Assembly (NCBI RefSeq): GCF_004403305.1 | Contig: NZ_SOHE01000069.1 | Coordinates: forward strand, 62,001-126,000 | Direction of reading: 5' to 3' | From: Cryobacterium frigoriphilum | GTDB taxonomy: Bacteria > Actinomycetota > Actinomycetes > Actinomycetales > Microbacteriaceae | Length of the DNA: 64,000 nucleotides | Shown: one piece after another, positions 19,544 through 27,799 of the stretch | Position numbering within the stretch: the first letter of the stretch is position 1 | How the letters are laid out: each line of letters begins with the position of its first letter | The notes under the pieces: model-generated | The model's database searches: none | What the model was told of the DNA's origin: nothing | The model's input: only the letters and a program-made list of their open reading frames with translations | Made by a program: the position numbers and the translations under genes

Positions 19544-19593
19544 AACTTGCAGATACAACCAACCCCGGTTACGTTGGTTGTACAAGCAAGTAA
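19544..19593. promoter_or_regulatory. MarR-like operator region between marR and doxX
   Basis: AACTTGCAGATACAACC (19544-19560) is nearly identical to ACTTGTAGATACAACT at 17561. GGTTGTACAAGCAAGTAA (19576-19593) gives a second, inverted TTGTA-type site. The region separates the divergent regulator and DoxX genes. Confidence 0.65.
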
Positions 19594-19738
19594 TTTTTGC
19601 TCGGCTCGTCTCACGGGCACAAAAAATCGTTCGCTCAATGCCCGCGCAGAAGCGCACGGAGCCGTTAGAGCGCTGGTACGCCGGTCGGCGGCCGCGAAAT
19701 TCATACAACCAAACTTCCATTGCTCTCGAGGACACATT

Positions 19739-20206
19739 ATGACTACATCCACCAGTTCCGCCACAAGCATCCAGCAGGGTTCCCCATCGCGTCTCCGCTC
19801 CTGGCCGGCGTCGCCGGCAATCGCCATGCTCGTCCTCCGCATCGCCGTCGGCGCAGTGTTCATTGCCCATGGCGCCCAAAAGGTCTTCGTCTATGGCTTC
19901 GCGGGGACGAGCGGTTCATTCGCTGAAATGGGAGTACCCCTCGCGTCGATCGCCGGGCCCTTGGTAGGCCTGCTGGAACTGCTCGGAGGGGCCCTTCTCG
20001 TTATTGGCCTGGCGACTCGGGTCGTCGCACTAGCCCTCGCTGCAGACATGGCCATCGCGTCAATCCTGGTGCACCTGCCCTTCGGTATCTTCGCGGCAGA
20101 AGGCGGGTACGAGCTGACGCTTGCCCTGGCAGCGACTGCGATTGCACTGGTCTTCGCGGGTGCCGGTCGGTTCTCGATCGATGGTGTAGTGACGCAAGGC
20201 CGGTGA
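19739..20206 (+). CDS. DoxX-family membrane protein
   Basis: The start is ATG 19739 after GAGGA; the frame is open far upstream but overlaps the regulator. The 155-residue protein has four predicted membrane helices, starting with the DoxX block LVLRIAVGAVFIAHGAQKVF (about 30-50), then GPLVGLLELLGGALLVIGLA, a third helix and a C-terminal helix (LALAATAIALVFAGAG). DoxX-like proteins are small quinone-linked or redox-stress membrane proteins; Bacillus MhqP belongs here. Divergence from a MarR regulator and operator sharing with the dioxygenase operon support a quinone or electrophile stress role. The leader between promoter and start is long (about 150 bases), with no recognised structure. Confidence 0.88.
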   Translation: MTTSTSSATSIQQGSPSRLRSWPASPAIAMLVLRIAVGAVFIAHGAQKVFVYGFAGTSGSFAEMGVPLASIAGPLVGLLELLGGALLVIGLATRVVALALAADMAIASILVHLPFGIFAAEGGYELTLALAATAIALVFAGAGRFSIDGVVTQGR

Positions 20207-20411
20207 CGTTACGCGCCGGCACGGTCTGAACCGGACTGGGTACGGCTGCTCTCTGGGACGCCCTCAGAGGGGTGGCGCAGCCAGAGTACGGTTTCATCGA
20301 CCCGCGGCTCACGACCGGCGACGGCCCGTTCCTCGTGCACGGGACCGCATCGTTTATCGTAGGAACAGGTCAATATCCGCTGTGTTCGGTCGATCCAAGG
20401 AATAGCTTCTG

Positions 20412-22535
20412 ATGCTCACCCAGGTCATGTCTCCCCAGCAGGTATTCTTCTCCCCGCAACGCCTGGTCGTTCCTTTGTTTCAGCGGCCATATGTTTGGTC
20501 GAGAGACGTGCAATGGGAGCCACTGTGGAATGACCTGACCCGTCTCATCGAACTGATCGCTGACGGTGACGGTCAGGCGACGCACTTCCTCGGCGCGGTT
20601 GTGCTGCAGGCCCAGGCGACCGCGCTTGGCGACCTGCCGCAGTACGTGGTGATCGACGGGCAGCAGCGTCTGACCACGCTGCAGATTCTTCTTGATGCCC
20701 TCCACGCTCAGCTGGAAACACGAGGATTCACCCACCTGGCCGGTCAAGTCCTCACCCTGGTCGAGAACCCGGCGTCGTTCCGGCAGGGACCTGACGATCG
20801 CTTCAAGGTATGGCCAACAAACCGGGATCGGGCCGCCTTCTCGGCCGTCATGTCCGCGGATGCACCGATCGAGTATGCCGGTCAGCCCGCCGGTCGATTG
20901 GTGGACGCGCACCGGTACTTCTCCTCGGTCATCGGGGAGTGGCTGGACGTGGAGCCCGCGGAATCCGAGCGGCGCGCCGGCCTGCTCGTGCCCGCCATCA
21001 CCACCCGGTTGCAGCTTGTGTCGATCCAGTTGCTCGCCCACGAAGACGCGCAGGAAATATTCGAGACGCTCAACGCACGGGGGACTCCGTTGACCGCCGC
21101 AGACCTCATCAAAAACTATCTGTTCCAACGCCTGGGCGCGGATGAAACGGCGGCGGAGCAGGCATATCACGAGTACTGGGCAGACTTCGAGACGCCGTTC
21201 TGGGAGGCCGAGGTTTCGGCCGGGCGCATCAAATATGCCCGGAGCTCGCTCTTTCTGACGCAATGGCTCACGGCGCGAATGTTGAAAGAGATTCCTGCGC
21301 GCCAGGTTTTCATGGAATTCAAGCGTTACGCGAGCTCGTCCGGCACGGACATCCTCAGCCTGCTGCGCGCGCTGCGCTCAGCCGCCGATCGATACCGAGC
21401 GTTTACCGAGAGCGCCGCAACGCGAGACGGGGTACTCAGCAGGCTCGACCTGTTCGTGTATCGCATGGGCACGCTGGACTCAGAAATCGCAAAACCGTTG
21501 CTGATCTGGTTAGGTGAGGCTCAGCAGGTCGCTCTGGACTCCGGCGATCACGATCGGTTGCTCGGCATCGTCGAGAGTTGGTTCGTGCGACGCGCGCTCG
21601 TGCGTGCACCGTCGCAGGGCACCAACCGGTTGATGTTGGATCTGCTCATCCAGCTGGCGAAGAGCGGCGCCGCACCCACCCTGGCTTGCGCCGCGGAGGA
21701 GTTTCTCGCCGCCCAAACGTCGACCACGGGCTACTGGCCCGATGATGCTGAAATACGACGTGAACTCACCGGATTGCAGGCCTACAAGAAGCTGCGCAAG
21801 GGCCGATTGAGAATGCTTCTTGAGGCCGTTGAGGACAGGCTGCGGGGATTTCCCGGTGGTCGTACCTTCTCGGTTTCACCGGTGTCACGTGGCGTGTGCA
21901 CCATTGAGCACATCATGCCCCAGGAATGGCGCGCGAACTGGAACGTCGGGGTGGACGCTGAATCCGAGAACGCGCGCGACGGCCTGATTCAGACGTTGGG
22001 CAATCTCACCCTCGTGACGCAGAGTCTCAACGCCCGACTCTCCAACGCCGCCTGGGCCGCACCCAACGGTAAGCGCGCGGCACTCATCAGGCACGACACG
22101 CTCTTGCTGACCCGCGACGTCGTGCATTCCGACACCTGGTCTGATCGTGACATTGGTGCCCGTACGGACGACCTCATCGAGGTGCTCATCGCAACGTGGC
22201 CTGTTCCGGAGGGCCATCGTGCGCCCACCGCCAGCGCCGTCGAGCGAGCCCAGTACCGCACGGAAGTCGTCGACATCATCCGCTCGGGCATTCTCCCGCC
22301 GGGGTCGACGCTCTACGCGAAACCTGCGGCCCACCGCGGGAATGTCGCATCCGTCAATCTAGACGGAAGCATCCTCATGGGCAGTGCGACCTTTGCGACG
22401 CTGAGCGGGGCTGCTCGGCAGCTGCAGGGCGGTGGAACGGTCGCCGGATGGCACTTCTGGTGCGTGGACCCGGCCTTGAGTCGCACGATGGCGGATCTTC
22501 GAGCCGAGCACGCTGTCGGAACAGACGGCACGTAG
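20412..22535 (+). CDS. GmrSD-type DUF262/DUF1524 nuclease with C-terminal RAMA-like modified-DNA reader
   Basis: The 707-residue protein has an N-terminal DUF262 (ParB/GmrS-like NTPase) domain, with PLFQRPYVW at about 21-29, the DGQQRLTTL motif near 80 and NARGTPLTAADLIKNYLF near 222. A helical linker follows, then a DUF1524 HNH-type nuclease with IEHIMPQEW (about 497) and the LGNLTLVTQSLN..SNAAW..KR block (about 525-555). The last 80 residues read GILPPGSTLYA..NVASVNLDGSIL..FATLSGAARQL..VAGWHFWCVD, which matches the RAMA reader fold pattern. GmrSD enzymes are type IV restriction systems that cut modified, often phage, DNA. No methylase or partner gene lies nearby, so it seems to be a stand-alone defence gene. 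Start ATG has AAGGA ten bases upstream. Confidence 0.87.
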   Translation: MLTQVMSPQQVFFSPQRLVVPLFQRPYVWSRDVQWEPLWNDLTRLIELIADGDGQATHFLGAVVLQAQATALGDLPQYVVIDGQQRLTTLQILLDALHAQLETRGFTHLAGQVLTLVENPASFRQGPDDRFKVWPTNRDRAAFSAVMSADAPIEYAGQPAGRLVDAHRYFSSVIGEWLDVEPAESERRAGLLVPAITTRLQLVSIQLLAHEDAQEIFETLNARGTPLTAADLIKNYLFQRLGADETAAEQAYHEYWADFETPFWEAEVSAGRIKYARSSLFLTQWLTARMLKEIPARQVFMEFKRYASSSGTDILSLLRALRSAADRYRAFTESAATRDGVLSRLDLFVYRMGTLDSEIAKPLLIWLGEAQQVALDSGDHDRLLGIVESWFVRRALVRAPSQGTNRLMLDLLIQLAKSGAAPTLACAAEEFLAAQTSTTGYWPDDAEIRRELTGLQAYKKLRKGRLRMLLEAVEDRLRGFPGGRTFSVSPVSRGVCTIEHIMPQEWRANWNVGVDAESENARDGLIQTLGNLTLVTQSLNARLSNAAWAAPNGKRAALIRHDTLLLTRDVVHSDTWSDRDIGARTDDLIEVLIATWPVPEGHRAPTASAVERAQYRTEVVDIIRSGILPPGSTLYAKPAAHRGNVASVNLDGSILMGSATFATLSGAARQLQGGGTVAGWHFWCVDPALSRTMADLRAEHAVGTDGT

Positions 22536-22593
22536 ACCACCGCTCTCGGGGGCGCCCAGCACGGCACGGTCCTCGGCTGGACAGCGCGCGTCC

Positions 22594-22667
22594 GGGCGCA
22601 GGTGTGCGGCCTGCTCCGCGGCTGGGCGCAGGTTAGATTCGCGGGCGCAGGTTCTAACCTGCGCCCG
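22594..22667. repeat. GGGCGCAGGT repeats ending in a hairpin between convergent genes
   Basis: GGGCGCAGGT occurs near 22594, 22624 and 22643. The last copy pairs with ACCTGCGCCCG (arms 22642-22652 and 22657-22667, loop TCTA). The hairpin lies between two converging genes and may stop transcription from both sides, but no U-tract is present. Confidence 0.6.
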
Positions 22668-22749
22668 GGAGACGAAGGTGCGCCCGGGCATCCGCCGCCG
22701 GCCGCGGTCGCCCGGATGCGGGAACCCGCAGCCCCACCGGGTGCGCGAG

Positions 22750-23850
22750 TCAGTGTGCGCGCAGCGGCGGCAGAACCTTCTGCTCCACAAGCTGGTCGAA
22801 GAGGTCGAGCATGCGCGATTCGGTGTCGAGCGCATCGGCGAAGCCAGCCTGACGGATCTTCACCGTCGAGCTGATGTTGTCGGCTTCGTGGTGGAAGAGA
22901 AAATCGCCGACGCCCCAGCCGACGAGCTTCTCGAATGGGGTCGGCACCAGACCATGACGCTCCACGAGGCGCTGCCAGACATGTGCCAGGGCGGGCATGG
23001 CCTCGACCAGGTGCATCTGCTGCGACGGCGCGTAGTCCATGCCGAAGTGCTCAGCGAATCGCGGCCACAACCCGGCCCACCGAAACTGGTCGCCGTTGGT
23101 GACATTGAAGATCTGGTCGGCGGCGTTGTCCGAGGAGCCGGCCCAGATGGTGGCCCGCGCGAGCAATTCGGCATCCGTGGTCTGGTAGAGCACGTCGTAG
23201 GAGCCGCGAGTGCCCGGGAACCGCATGGGCAGCCCGAGCTCCTTGCTGATCGCCGCGTAGACCCCGATCACCAGCAGCAGGTTCATGGGGTTGCCGATCG
23301 CATAGCCGGTGACGGCCTCGGGGCGCAGCGCGGTGAAAGCGAAGCCGCGTTCGGCGGCGGCGCGCCGCAGCAGGTCCTCCTGCGTGTAGTAGAAGTGCGG
23401 AGCGATCAGGCGCGGGTCGGTCTCTTTCGCCGGGGTGTTGAAGAAGCCCAGGTGATGTCCGTATGCCTTGCCGCCCTGGTACAGGGTGACGTGACGCAGG
23501 GGAGCGCCAGCGGCGGCCAGCGCATCGAGGGTGTTGCGCAGCAGGGCGTCATTGACCTCGATGAGTTCGGGGTCGGTGGGCTTCTCGATGTACGCGGCGA
23601 AGACGAGGTGGGTCACGTCTTTCAGCGCGGCGAGTCCCGCCACGGCCGCCTCGGGGTCGAGCAGATCGACGCTATGGTGCTGCCAGATCGCCTCGGGCAG
23701 ATCGCGACGGCTGACGCCGTGCACCGTCCACCCCAGCTCGGCGTAGGCGCGGGCGACATAGCTGCCGATCAGGCCGCCGTCTCCCGTGACGAGTACGGTG
23801 CCGCCGCCGGTCGGCAAGTCGGTGAGGTCGAGTCCGGGTGTGGTGGTCAT
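22750..23850 (-). CDS. PRISE-type SDR family oxidoreductase
   Basis: The ATG at 23850 (MTTTPGLDLTDLPTGGG) with GGAGAC upstream is preferred over a TTG four codons earlier. The 366-residue extended SDR starts with TVLVTGDGGLIGSYVA. Its layout fits the PRISE group (progesterone 5-beta-reductase/iridoid synthase-like enone reductases): LYQGGKAYGHHLGFF near 140 replaces the usual YxxxK, and FNVTNGDQFRWAGLWPRFAE near 255 is a group hallmark. Such enzymes reduce activated C=C bonds of enones with NADPH. Convergent with the nuclease gene and followed on the same strand by the aldo/keto reductase upstream, it is probably a separate transcript. Confidence 0.85.
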   Translation of the reverse strand: MTTTPGLDLTDLPTGGGTVLVTGDGGLIGSYVARAYAELGWTVHGVSRRDLPEAIWQHHSVDLLDPEAAVAGLAALKDVTHLVFAAYIEKPTDPELIEVNDALLRNTLDALAAAGAPLRHVTLYQGGKAYGHHLGFFNTPAKETDPRLIAPHFYYTQEDLLRRAAAERGFAFTALRPEAVTGYAIGNPMNLLLVIGVYAAISKELGLPMRFPGTRGSYDVLYQTTDAELLARATIWAGSSDNAADQIFNVTNGDQFRWAGLWPRFAEHFGMDYAPSQQMHLVEAMPALAHVWQRLVERHGLVPTPFEKLVGWGVGDFLFHHEADNISSTVKIRQAGFADALDTESRMLDLFDQLVEQKVLPPLRAH

Positions 23851-23915
23851 TGATGTCTCCAAGTCTGGGGTGCGGCATCCGTCTTGGCGCCGCTAAAGCT
23901 GTTATCGCGGCGGTG

Positions 23916-24878
23916 CTAGCGGACCGCGGCCGGGCTGAGTGCGAAGGGCTGCGAGGCGGCGTCGAGCACGGCGACCTCGGCGGCCGTGAGCTCGAGCGAG
24001 GTGGCGGCCATCAGGGCCGGTAGCTGCTCGGTGCTGCTGGCGGATGCGATCGGCGCGGTGATTCCCTTGGCCAGCAGCCAGGCGAGGGCGATGGTCGCGG
24101 GGGACGTGGAGCGTGCATCGGCGACCTCGACGAGGGCGTCAATGACCGTGATCGCGTCGGTCGTCAGCAGATCTGCCGCGAAGCCCTTGCGTGCTCGACC
24201 GTCGAGGTCGGCCGCCGTGCGGTACTTGCCCGTGAGGACACCGGAGGCGAGCGCGAAGTACGGGAAGACCGCGACGTCGAACTCGCGGGCGATCGGCGCG
24301 TAACCCTGCTCGTAGTCCGCCCGGTGGATGAGGTTGTACTGCGGCTGGATCGCGACGGGTACGGTGAGGCCGGCGCTGGTCGCGACCTCGAACCACTCGC
24401 GCATGCGCTCGGGGGTGAAGTTCGACAGCGCGATGTGGCGCACCCGACCCGATTCGACCAGACCGTGGGCGACACGCACCTGCTCGTCGATCGAGACGGT
24501 CTCGTCGTCGAAGTGGAAGTAGTACAGGTCGACGTAGCTGGTCTGCAGGCGCTCGAGCGACTCGTTCAGCGCGGCGTCGACGTTGTCGGCCGACAGGCCG
24601 GCGCGGGCGGGCAGGCCGCCGACCTTGGTGGCGAGGATGATCTGGTCGCGGTTGCCGCGCTCGCGCATCCACTCACCGATGATCTTCTCGGACTCGCCGC
24701 CCTCGTTGCCGTCGGCCCACATTGAGTAGGCGTCGGCGGTATCGACGAAGTTGCCGCCGGCGGCGACGAACGCATCGAGAACGGCGAACGAGGCCGCCTG
24801 GTCGGAGGTCCAGCCGAAGGTGTTGCCGCCCAGGTTCAGAGGAAAGATGTCGAGGACGGTGCGGGGGATGCGGTTCAT
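23916..24878 (-). CDS. Aldo/keto reductase
   Basis: The ATG at 24878 has AAGGAAG at good distance. The 320-residue TIM-barrel protein carries the AKR tetrad: Asp in FVDTADAYS and Tyr two residues later (about 44-48), Lys in ILATKVGG (about 76) and His in YYFHFDDETV (about 117). The C-terminal NADPH region (APIASASSTEQLPALMAA) is present. It reduces aldehydes or ketones with NADPH. It is divergent from a MarR regulator across a perfect palindrome, which is almost certainly its control site. Confidence 0.92.
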   Translation of the reverse strand: MNRIPRTVLDIFPLNLGGNTFGWTSDQAASFAVLDAFVAAGGNFVDTADAYSMWADGNEGGESEKIIGEWMRERGNRDQIILATKVGGLPARAGLSADNVDAALNESLERLQTSYVDLYYFHFDDETVSIDEQVRVAHGLVESGRVRHIALSNFTPERMREWFEVATSAGLTVPVAIQPQYNLIHRADYEQGYAPIAREFDVAVFPYFALASGVLTGKYRTAADLDGRARKGFAADLLTTDAITVIDALVEVADARSTSPATIALAWLLAKGITAPIASASSTEQLPALMAATSLELTAAEVAVLDAASQPFALSPAAVR

Positions 24879-24935
24879 GGAACTTCCTTGCCTGGTGACT
24901 GGTGGTAAATCCACTCATTGCGAATGACTTGCCGT

Positions 24936-24964
24936 GGAAAGTAATCTACGTGAGATTACTTTCC
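24936..24964. promoter_or_regulatory. Perfect palindromic operator between AKR and MarR genes
   Basis: GGAAAGTAATCT (24936-24947) and AGATTACTTTCC (24953-24964) are perfect 12-base inverted arms around ACGTG. The site lies 58 bases from the AKR start and 28 bases from the MarR start, ideal for repression of both promoters. Confidence 0.85.
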
Positions 24965-24991
24965 GCGTCAAGTTTTCGGTAGAGTCCTGCC

Positions 24992-25474
24992 ATGACCTCG
25001 ATACCCGAAGCTCGCTGGCTGGATCAGGATGAAAACCGCACCTGGCATGCCGTCTGGAAGCTGATGACCTGGCTGCCCGCGCGCCTCGACGCTCAACTGC
25101 GCGCCGACGCGGGCCTGAGCCTCGCCGACTACAACGCCCTCGCCGAGATCTCGGCGGCACCGGATCACACGGTGCGGCTCAGTGAGCTCGCCGCTTCGAC
25201 CAACATGACGCTGTCGCACCTGTCGCGAGTGATGTCGCGCCTCGAGACGCTGGGCTGGGTTGTGCGTTACCCGGACCCGACTGACGGTCGGTCCACGCTC
25301 GCGCACTTGACGGATGGTGGTTGGGCGAAGGTGGTGGCGACGGCCCCTGGCCACGTCGAGGCGGTGCGGCGCTACCTGTTTGACAACCTGTCGGCCGAGG
25401 AGTCGCGAGCTCTCGGAGCGGCGGCAGCCGTTGTCGCCAGCGCGGCCGCGCCGACCGGGTCAGCCCGGGAGTAG
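24992..25474 (+). CDS. MarR-family transcriptional regulator of the adjacent aldo/keto reductase
   Basis: The 160-residue protein has a MarR fold: WKLMTWLPARLDAQLRADAG (helix 1, dimer part), LSLADYNALAEISAAPDHTV, recognition helix NMTLSHLSRVMSRLETLGW, and wing PTDGRSTLAHLTDGGW (about 93-108). The C-terminal helix contains APGHVEAVRRYLFD, shared with the MarR protein at 19027. The divergent aldo/keto reductase and a perfect palindrome between the two start codons indicate local autoregulation and control of that gene. The inducer is unknown but may be an aldehyde or ketone handled by the reductase. Confidence 0.92.
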   Translation: MTSIPEARWLDQDENRTWHAVWKLMTWLPARLDAQLRADAGLSLADYNALAEISAAPDHTVRLSELAASTNMTLSHLSRVMSRLETLGWVVRYPDPTDGRSTLAHLTDGGWAKVVATAPGHVEAVRRYLFDNLSAEESRALGAAAAVVASAAAPTGSARE

Positions 25475-25528
25475 CGGCCGCGTGCGGCTGAACTTGGCGC
25501 ATCCGATTCACGCTGGTCACGTCAGCCT

Positions 25529-25543
25529 TTTCACTGGGTGAAA
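25529..25543. promoter_or_regulatory. IclR-like operator, copy 1
   Basis: TTTCAC-TGG-GTGAAA is a perfect 6+3+6 palindrome upstream of the ABC transporter operon. Three more copies of TTTCAY-N3-RTGAAA occur at 25610, 41707 and 41781, the last two in the promoter region of the IclR genes. Confidence 0.75.
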
Positions 25544-25609
25544 GGGCATTTTCGGGGTATTCGCCCCGTTGAACCACGAGGAGCGGGGTTCAGGTTCCGA
25601 AATAAAGTC

Positions 25610-25624
25610 TTTCATTCAGTGAAA
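25610..25624. promoter_or_regulatory. IclR-like operator, copy 2
   Basis: TTTCAT-TCA-GTGAAA, one mismatch from a perfect palindrome, lies 81 bases (centre to centre) after copy 1 and about 100 bases before the substrate-binding protein gene. Confidence 0.75.
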
Positions 25625-25666
25625 AGGTTCGCCTTCAGTAGGTCCGAGCGTCCCTAGTCTGGAGTC

Positions 25667-25703
25667 GTTCACGACGATGTGAGCCGTTCACCTCGATGTG
25701 AAC
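25667..25703. promoter_or_regulatory. Tandem GTTCAC-N6-GTGAAC palindromes before the ABC operon
   Basis: GTTCAC-GACGAT-GTGAGC (25667-25684) and GTTCAC-CTCGAT-GTGAAC (25686-25703) repeat with a 19-base period, ending 20 bases before the start codon. They differ from the IclR-like sites and suggest a second regulator. Confidence 0.6.
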
Positions 25704-25722
25704 ACTGACTGATTGGCGGATT

Positions 25723-27051
25723 ATGAAAATCCCATCTACCGGCTCGCTAACGCCAGTGTCTGCCCGCAGGGGTCTGGCCGTGGTTGCTGCCCTCTCTGCT
25801 ACCGCCTTCGTGCTGACCGGCTGTGCTCCGGCGGGTTCGGCGTCGAGCGGCGCAGAAGGCGACTCTGTCATCAAGATTGGCTACATCTCACCGGTGACCG
25901 GCGCCTATGCCGGGTTCAGTGACGGTGACGCCTACATGTTGGGCGTGGTGCGCGAGCAGTTTGCCGACGGTATCGACATCGACGGCACGAACTACAGCGT
26001 GGAGATCCTCGATCGCGATTCCGGCTCCGACCCGGCCAAAGCGGGGGAGCTGGCCCAACAACTCATCACGACCGACAAGGTCGACCTGCTCCTGGCGACG
26101 TCGACTCCGGAAACGGTCAACCCCGTCATCGCCCAGTGTGAGGCCAACGCCACTCCGTGCCTCACGACCCTTGCCCCCTGGCAGGCGGTCGTCTTCGGGG
26201 GTGGATTCAGCGCCGACAAGCCGATGGCCTGGTCGCACCATTACTTTTTCGGGATCGAGGGCTTCGCCGGCGTCGAGCCGTCGGCCTGGGACCAGGTCGA
26301 GACCAACAAGAAGGTGGGAGTGCTGTGGCCCAATGATGCTGATGGTGGCGCGTTCCGCGACCCGGCGACCGGATACACGCCGTTCGCGGAGGAGGCCGGA
26401 TACACCATCGTCGATCCCGGCGCGTATGAGAACGGCAACCAAGACTTCACGGCGATCATCTCGAAGTTCAAGGCCGAAGGCGTAGAAGTCATTACCGGTG
26501 TCCCGACGCCCCCGGACTTCGTCACGTTCTGGACCCAGGCGGCCCAGCAGGGGTTCAAGCCCAAGGTCGCTACGATCGGCAAGGCCTTGTTCTTCCCAGC
26601 CACCGTGCCGTCAATTCCCAACGACCTCGGCGATGGCCTGGCGTTCACCACCTGGTGGGGACCGACCTTCCCGTACGAATCCAGCTTCGACGGCACGACG
26701 CCGGAACAGTGGATCTCGAACTTCGAGGCGAGTCCGGATGGCGCGGACCTCACCTGGAACCAGGCGACCCCCGAGAATGAATCCCTGTTCGAAGTTGCCT
26801 CCGCTGCGCTCCAGGCCTCGGGGAACCCCCAGGACAAGGCCGCCGTCAACAAGGCCTTCGACACGATCAACATGATGACCCTGGCCGGCACGGTCGACTT
26901 CACGACCGGTCCGTTGCAGGGCGTAGCGACAATTCCGACCGCCGTCGGCCAGTGGCAGAAGACGTCGGCCGGCGAGTGGGAATGGGTTGTCATCGAGAAC
27001 AGCAAGATTCCAAACCTGCCGGTGGAGCGTTCGATCGAGCCGCTCAACTAG
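25723..27051 (+). CDS. Branched-chain-type ABC transporter substrate-binding lipoprotein
   Basis: The 442-residue protein has an N-terminal lipoprotein signal (hydrophobic GLAVVAALSATAFVLTGC, lipobox LTGC with the modified Cys near 34), a Ser/Gly linker and a type I periplasmic-binding fold beginning IKIGYISPVTGAYAGFSDGD. This fold is used by hydrophobic amino acid and amide transporters (LivK family), and in many actinobacteria for aromatic acids, amides or short carboxylates. It heads a five-gene operon with two ATPases, two permeases and an SDR. Two IclR-type palindromes lie upstream, shared with the carboxylase operon at 41623, so the imported compound is probably the precursor of that pathway. 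Confidence 0.92.
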   Translation: MKIPSTGSLTPVSARRGLAVVAALSATAFVLTGCAPAGSASSGAEGDSVIKIGYISPVTGAYAGFSDGDAYMLGVVREQFADGIDIDGTNYSVEILDRDSGSDPAKAGELAQQLITTDKVDLLLATSTPETVNPVIAQCEANATPCLTTLAPWQAVVFGGGFSADKPMAWSHHYFFGIEGFAGVEPSAWDQVETNKKVGVLWPNDADGGAFRDPATGYTPFAEEAGYTIVDPGAYENGNQDFTAIISKFKAEGVEVITGVPTPPDFVTFWTQAAQQGFKPKVATIGKALFFPATVPSIPNDLGDGLAFTTWWGPTFPYESSFDGTTPEQWISNFEASPDGADLTWNQATPENESLFEVASAALQASGNPQDKAAVNKAFDTINMMTLAGTVDFTTGPLQGVATIPTAVGQWQKTSAGEWEWVVIENSKIPNLPVERSIEPLN

Positions 27052-27055
27052 TCGC

Positions 27056-27799
27056 ATGAGTGAATCAGTGAGCACAGAAAAGTCCCTCCTGGAGGTGAAT
27101 GCGGTCGCGAAGTCCTATGGTGCCCTTCAGGTCTTGACCGAGATCAACTTTGCTGTCCCCACTGGGCAGGCGGTGGGCATTGTCGGCCCGAACGGAGCCG
27201 GTAAGTCCACTCTGCTGAGCGTCATCAACGGCACGGAGCGGGCAACCGCCGGCTCCGTGCTGTTCGACGGATGTGACGTGACCGACCTGGGCCCGGAAGT
27301 CCGGGCCCGGGCGGGCATGGGACGCACCTTTCAGATCCCCCGCCCGTTCACCCACCTGACCGTGTTTGAAAATGCCCTCTCCGGAGCCTCCTATGGCGCC
27401 GGTCTGTACGGCAAAGCAGCCGATGAGCAGGCGCTGCATGCGCTCGAGCTCTCCGGGATGCTGGATCTAGCCAACACGCCCGCGGGCAAGTTGCCGCTGC
27501 TGGCGCGCAAGCGACTCGAACTCGCTCGTGCGCTGGCCACGCGGCCGAGACTCCTGTTGCTCGACGAGATTGCCGGAGGACTGACAGAAGCAGAGTGCGA
27601 CAGCCTCGTCGAGACCATCGCGGGGCTTCACGCCTCGGGCATCACCATCATCTGGATCGAACACGTCGTGAAGGCGCTGCTCGCCGTCGTCGATCGACTC
27701 GTCTGTCTGGCCTCCGGAACGCTCATCGCCGACGGGCAACCGGATGCTGTCATGAGCAGCACCGAAGTTCGACGTGTCTACCTCGGAAGTGGGATCTGA
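27056..27799 (+). CDS. ABC transporter ATP-binding protein, LivG type
   Basis: The ATG at 27056 lies five bases after the stop of the binding protein. The 247-residue ATPase shows Walker A GPNGAGKST (about 43), Q-loop GRTFQIPRPF, Walker B LLLLDEIAGGL and the H-loop His in IIWIEHVVKALL, an HAAT-family feature. The signature motif is unusual: the LSGG region reads LPLLARKRLELARALA, lacking the SGG core. Since one of two sites in LivFG heterodimers is often degenerate, function may be retained. It pairs with the LivF-type ATPase whose ATG overlaps its stop. Confidence 0.9.
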   Translation: MSESVSTEKSLLEVNAVAKSYGALQVLTEINFAVPTGQAVGIVGPNGAGKSTLLSVINGTERATAGSVLFDGCDVTDLGPEVRARAGMGRTFQIPRPFTHLTVFENALSGASYGAGLYGKAADEQALHALELSGMLDLANTPAGKLPLLARKRLELARALATRPRLLLLDEIAGGLTEAECDSLVETIAGLHASGITIIWIEHVVKALLAVVDRLVCLASGTLIADGQPDAVMSSTEVRRVYLGSGI

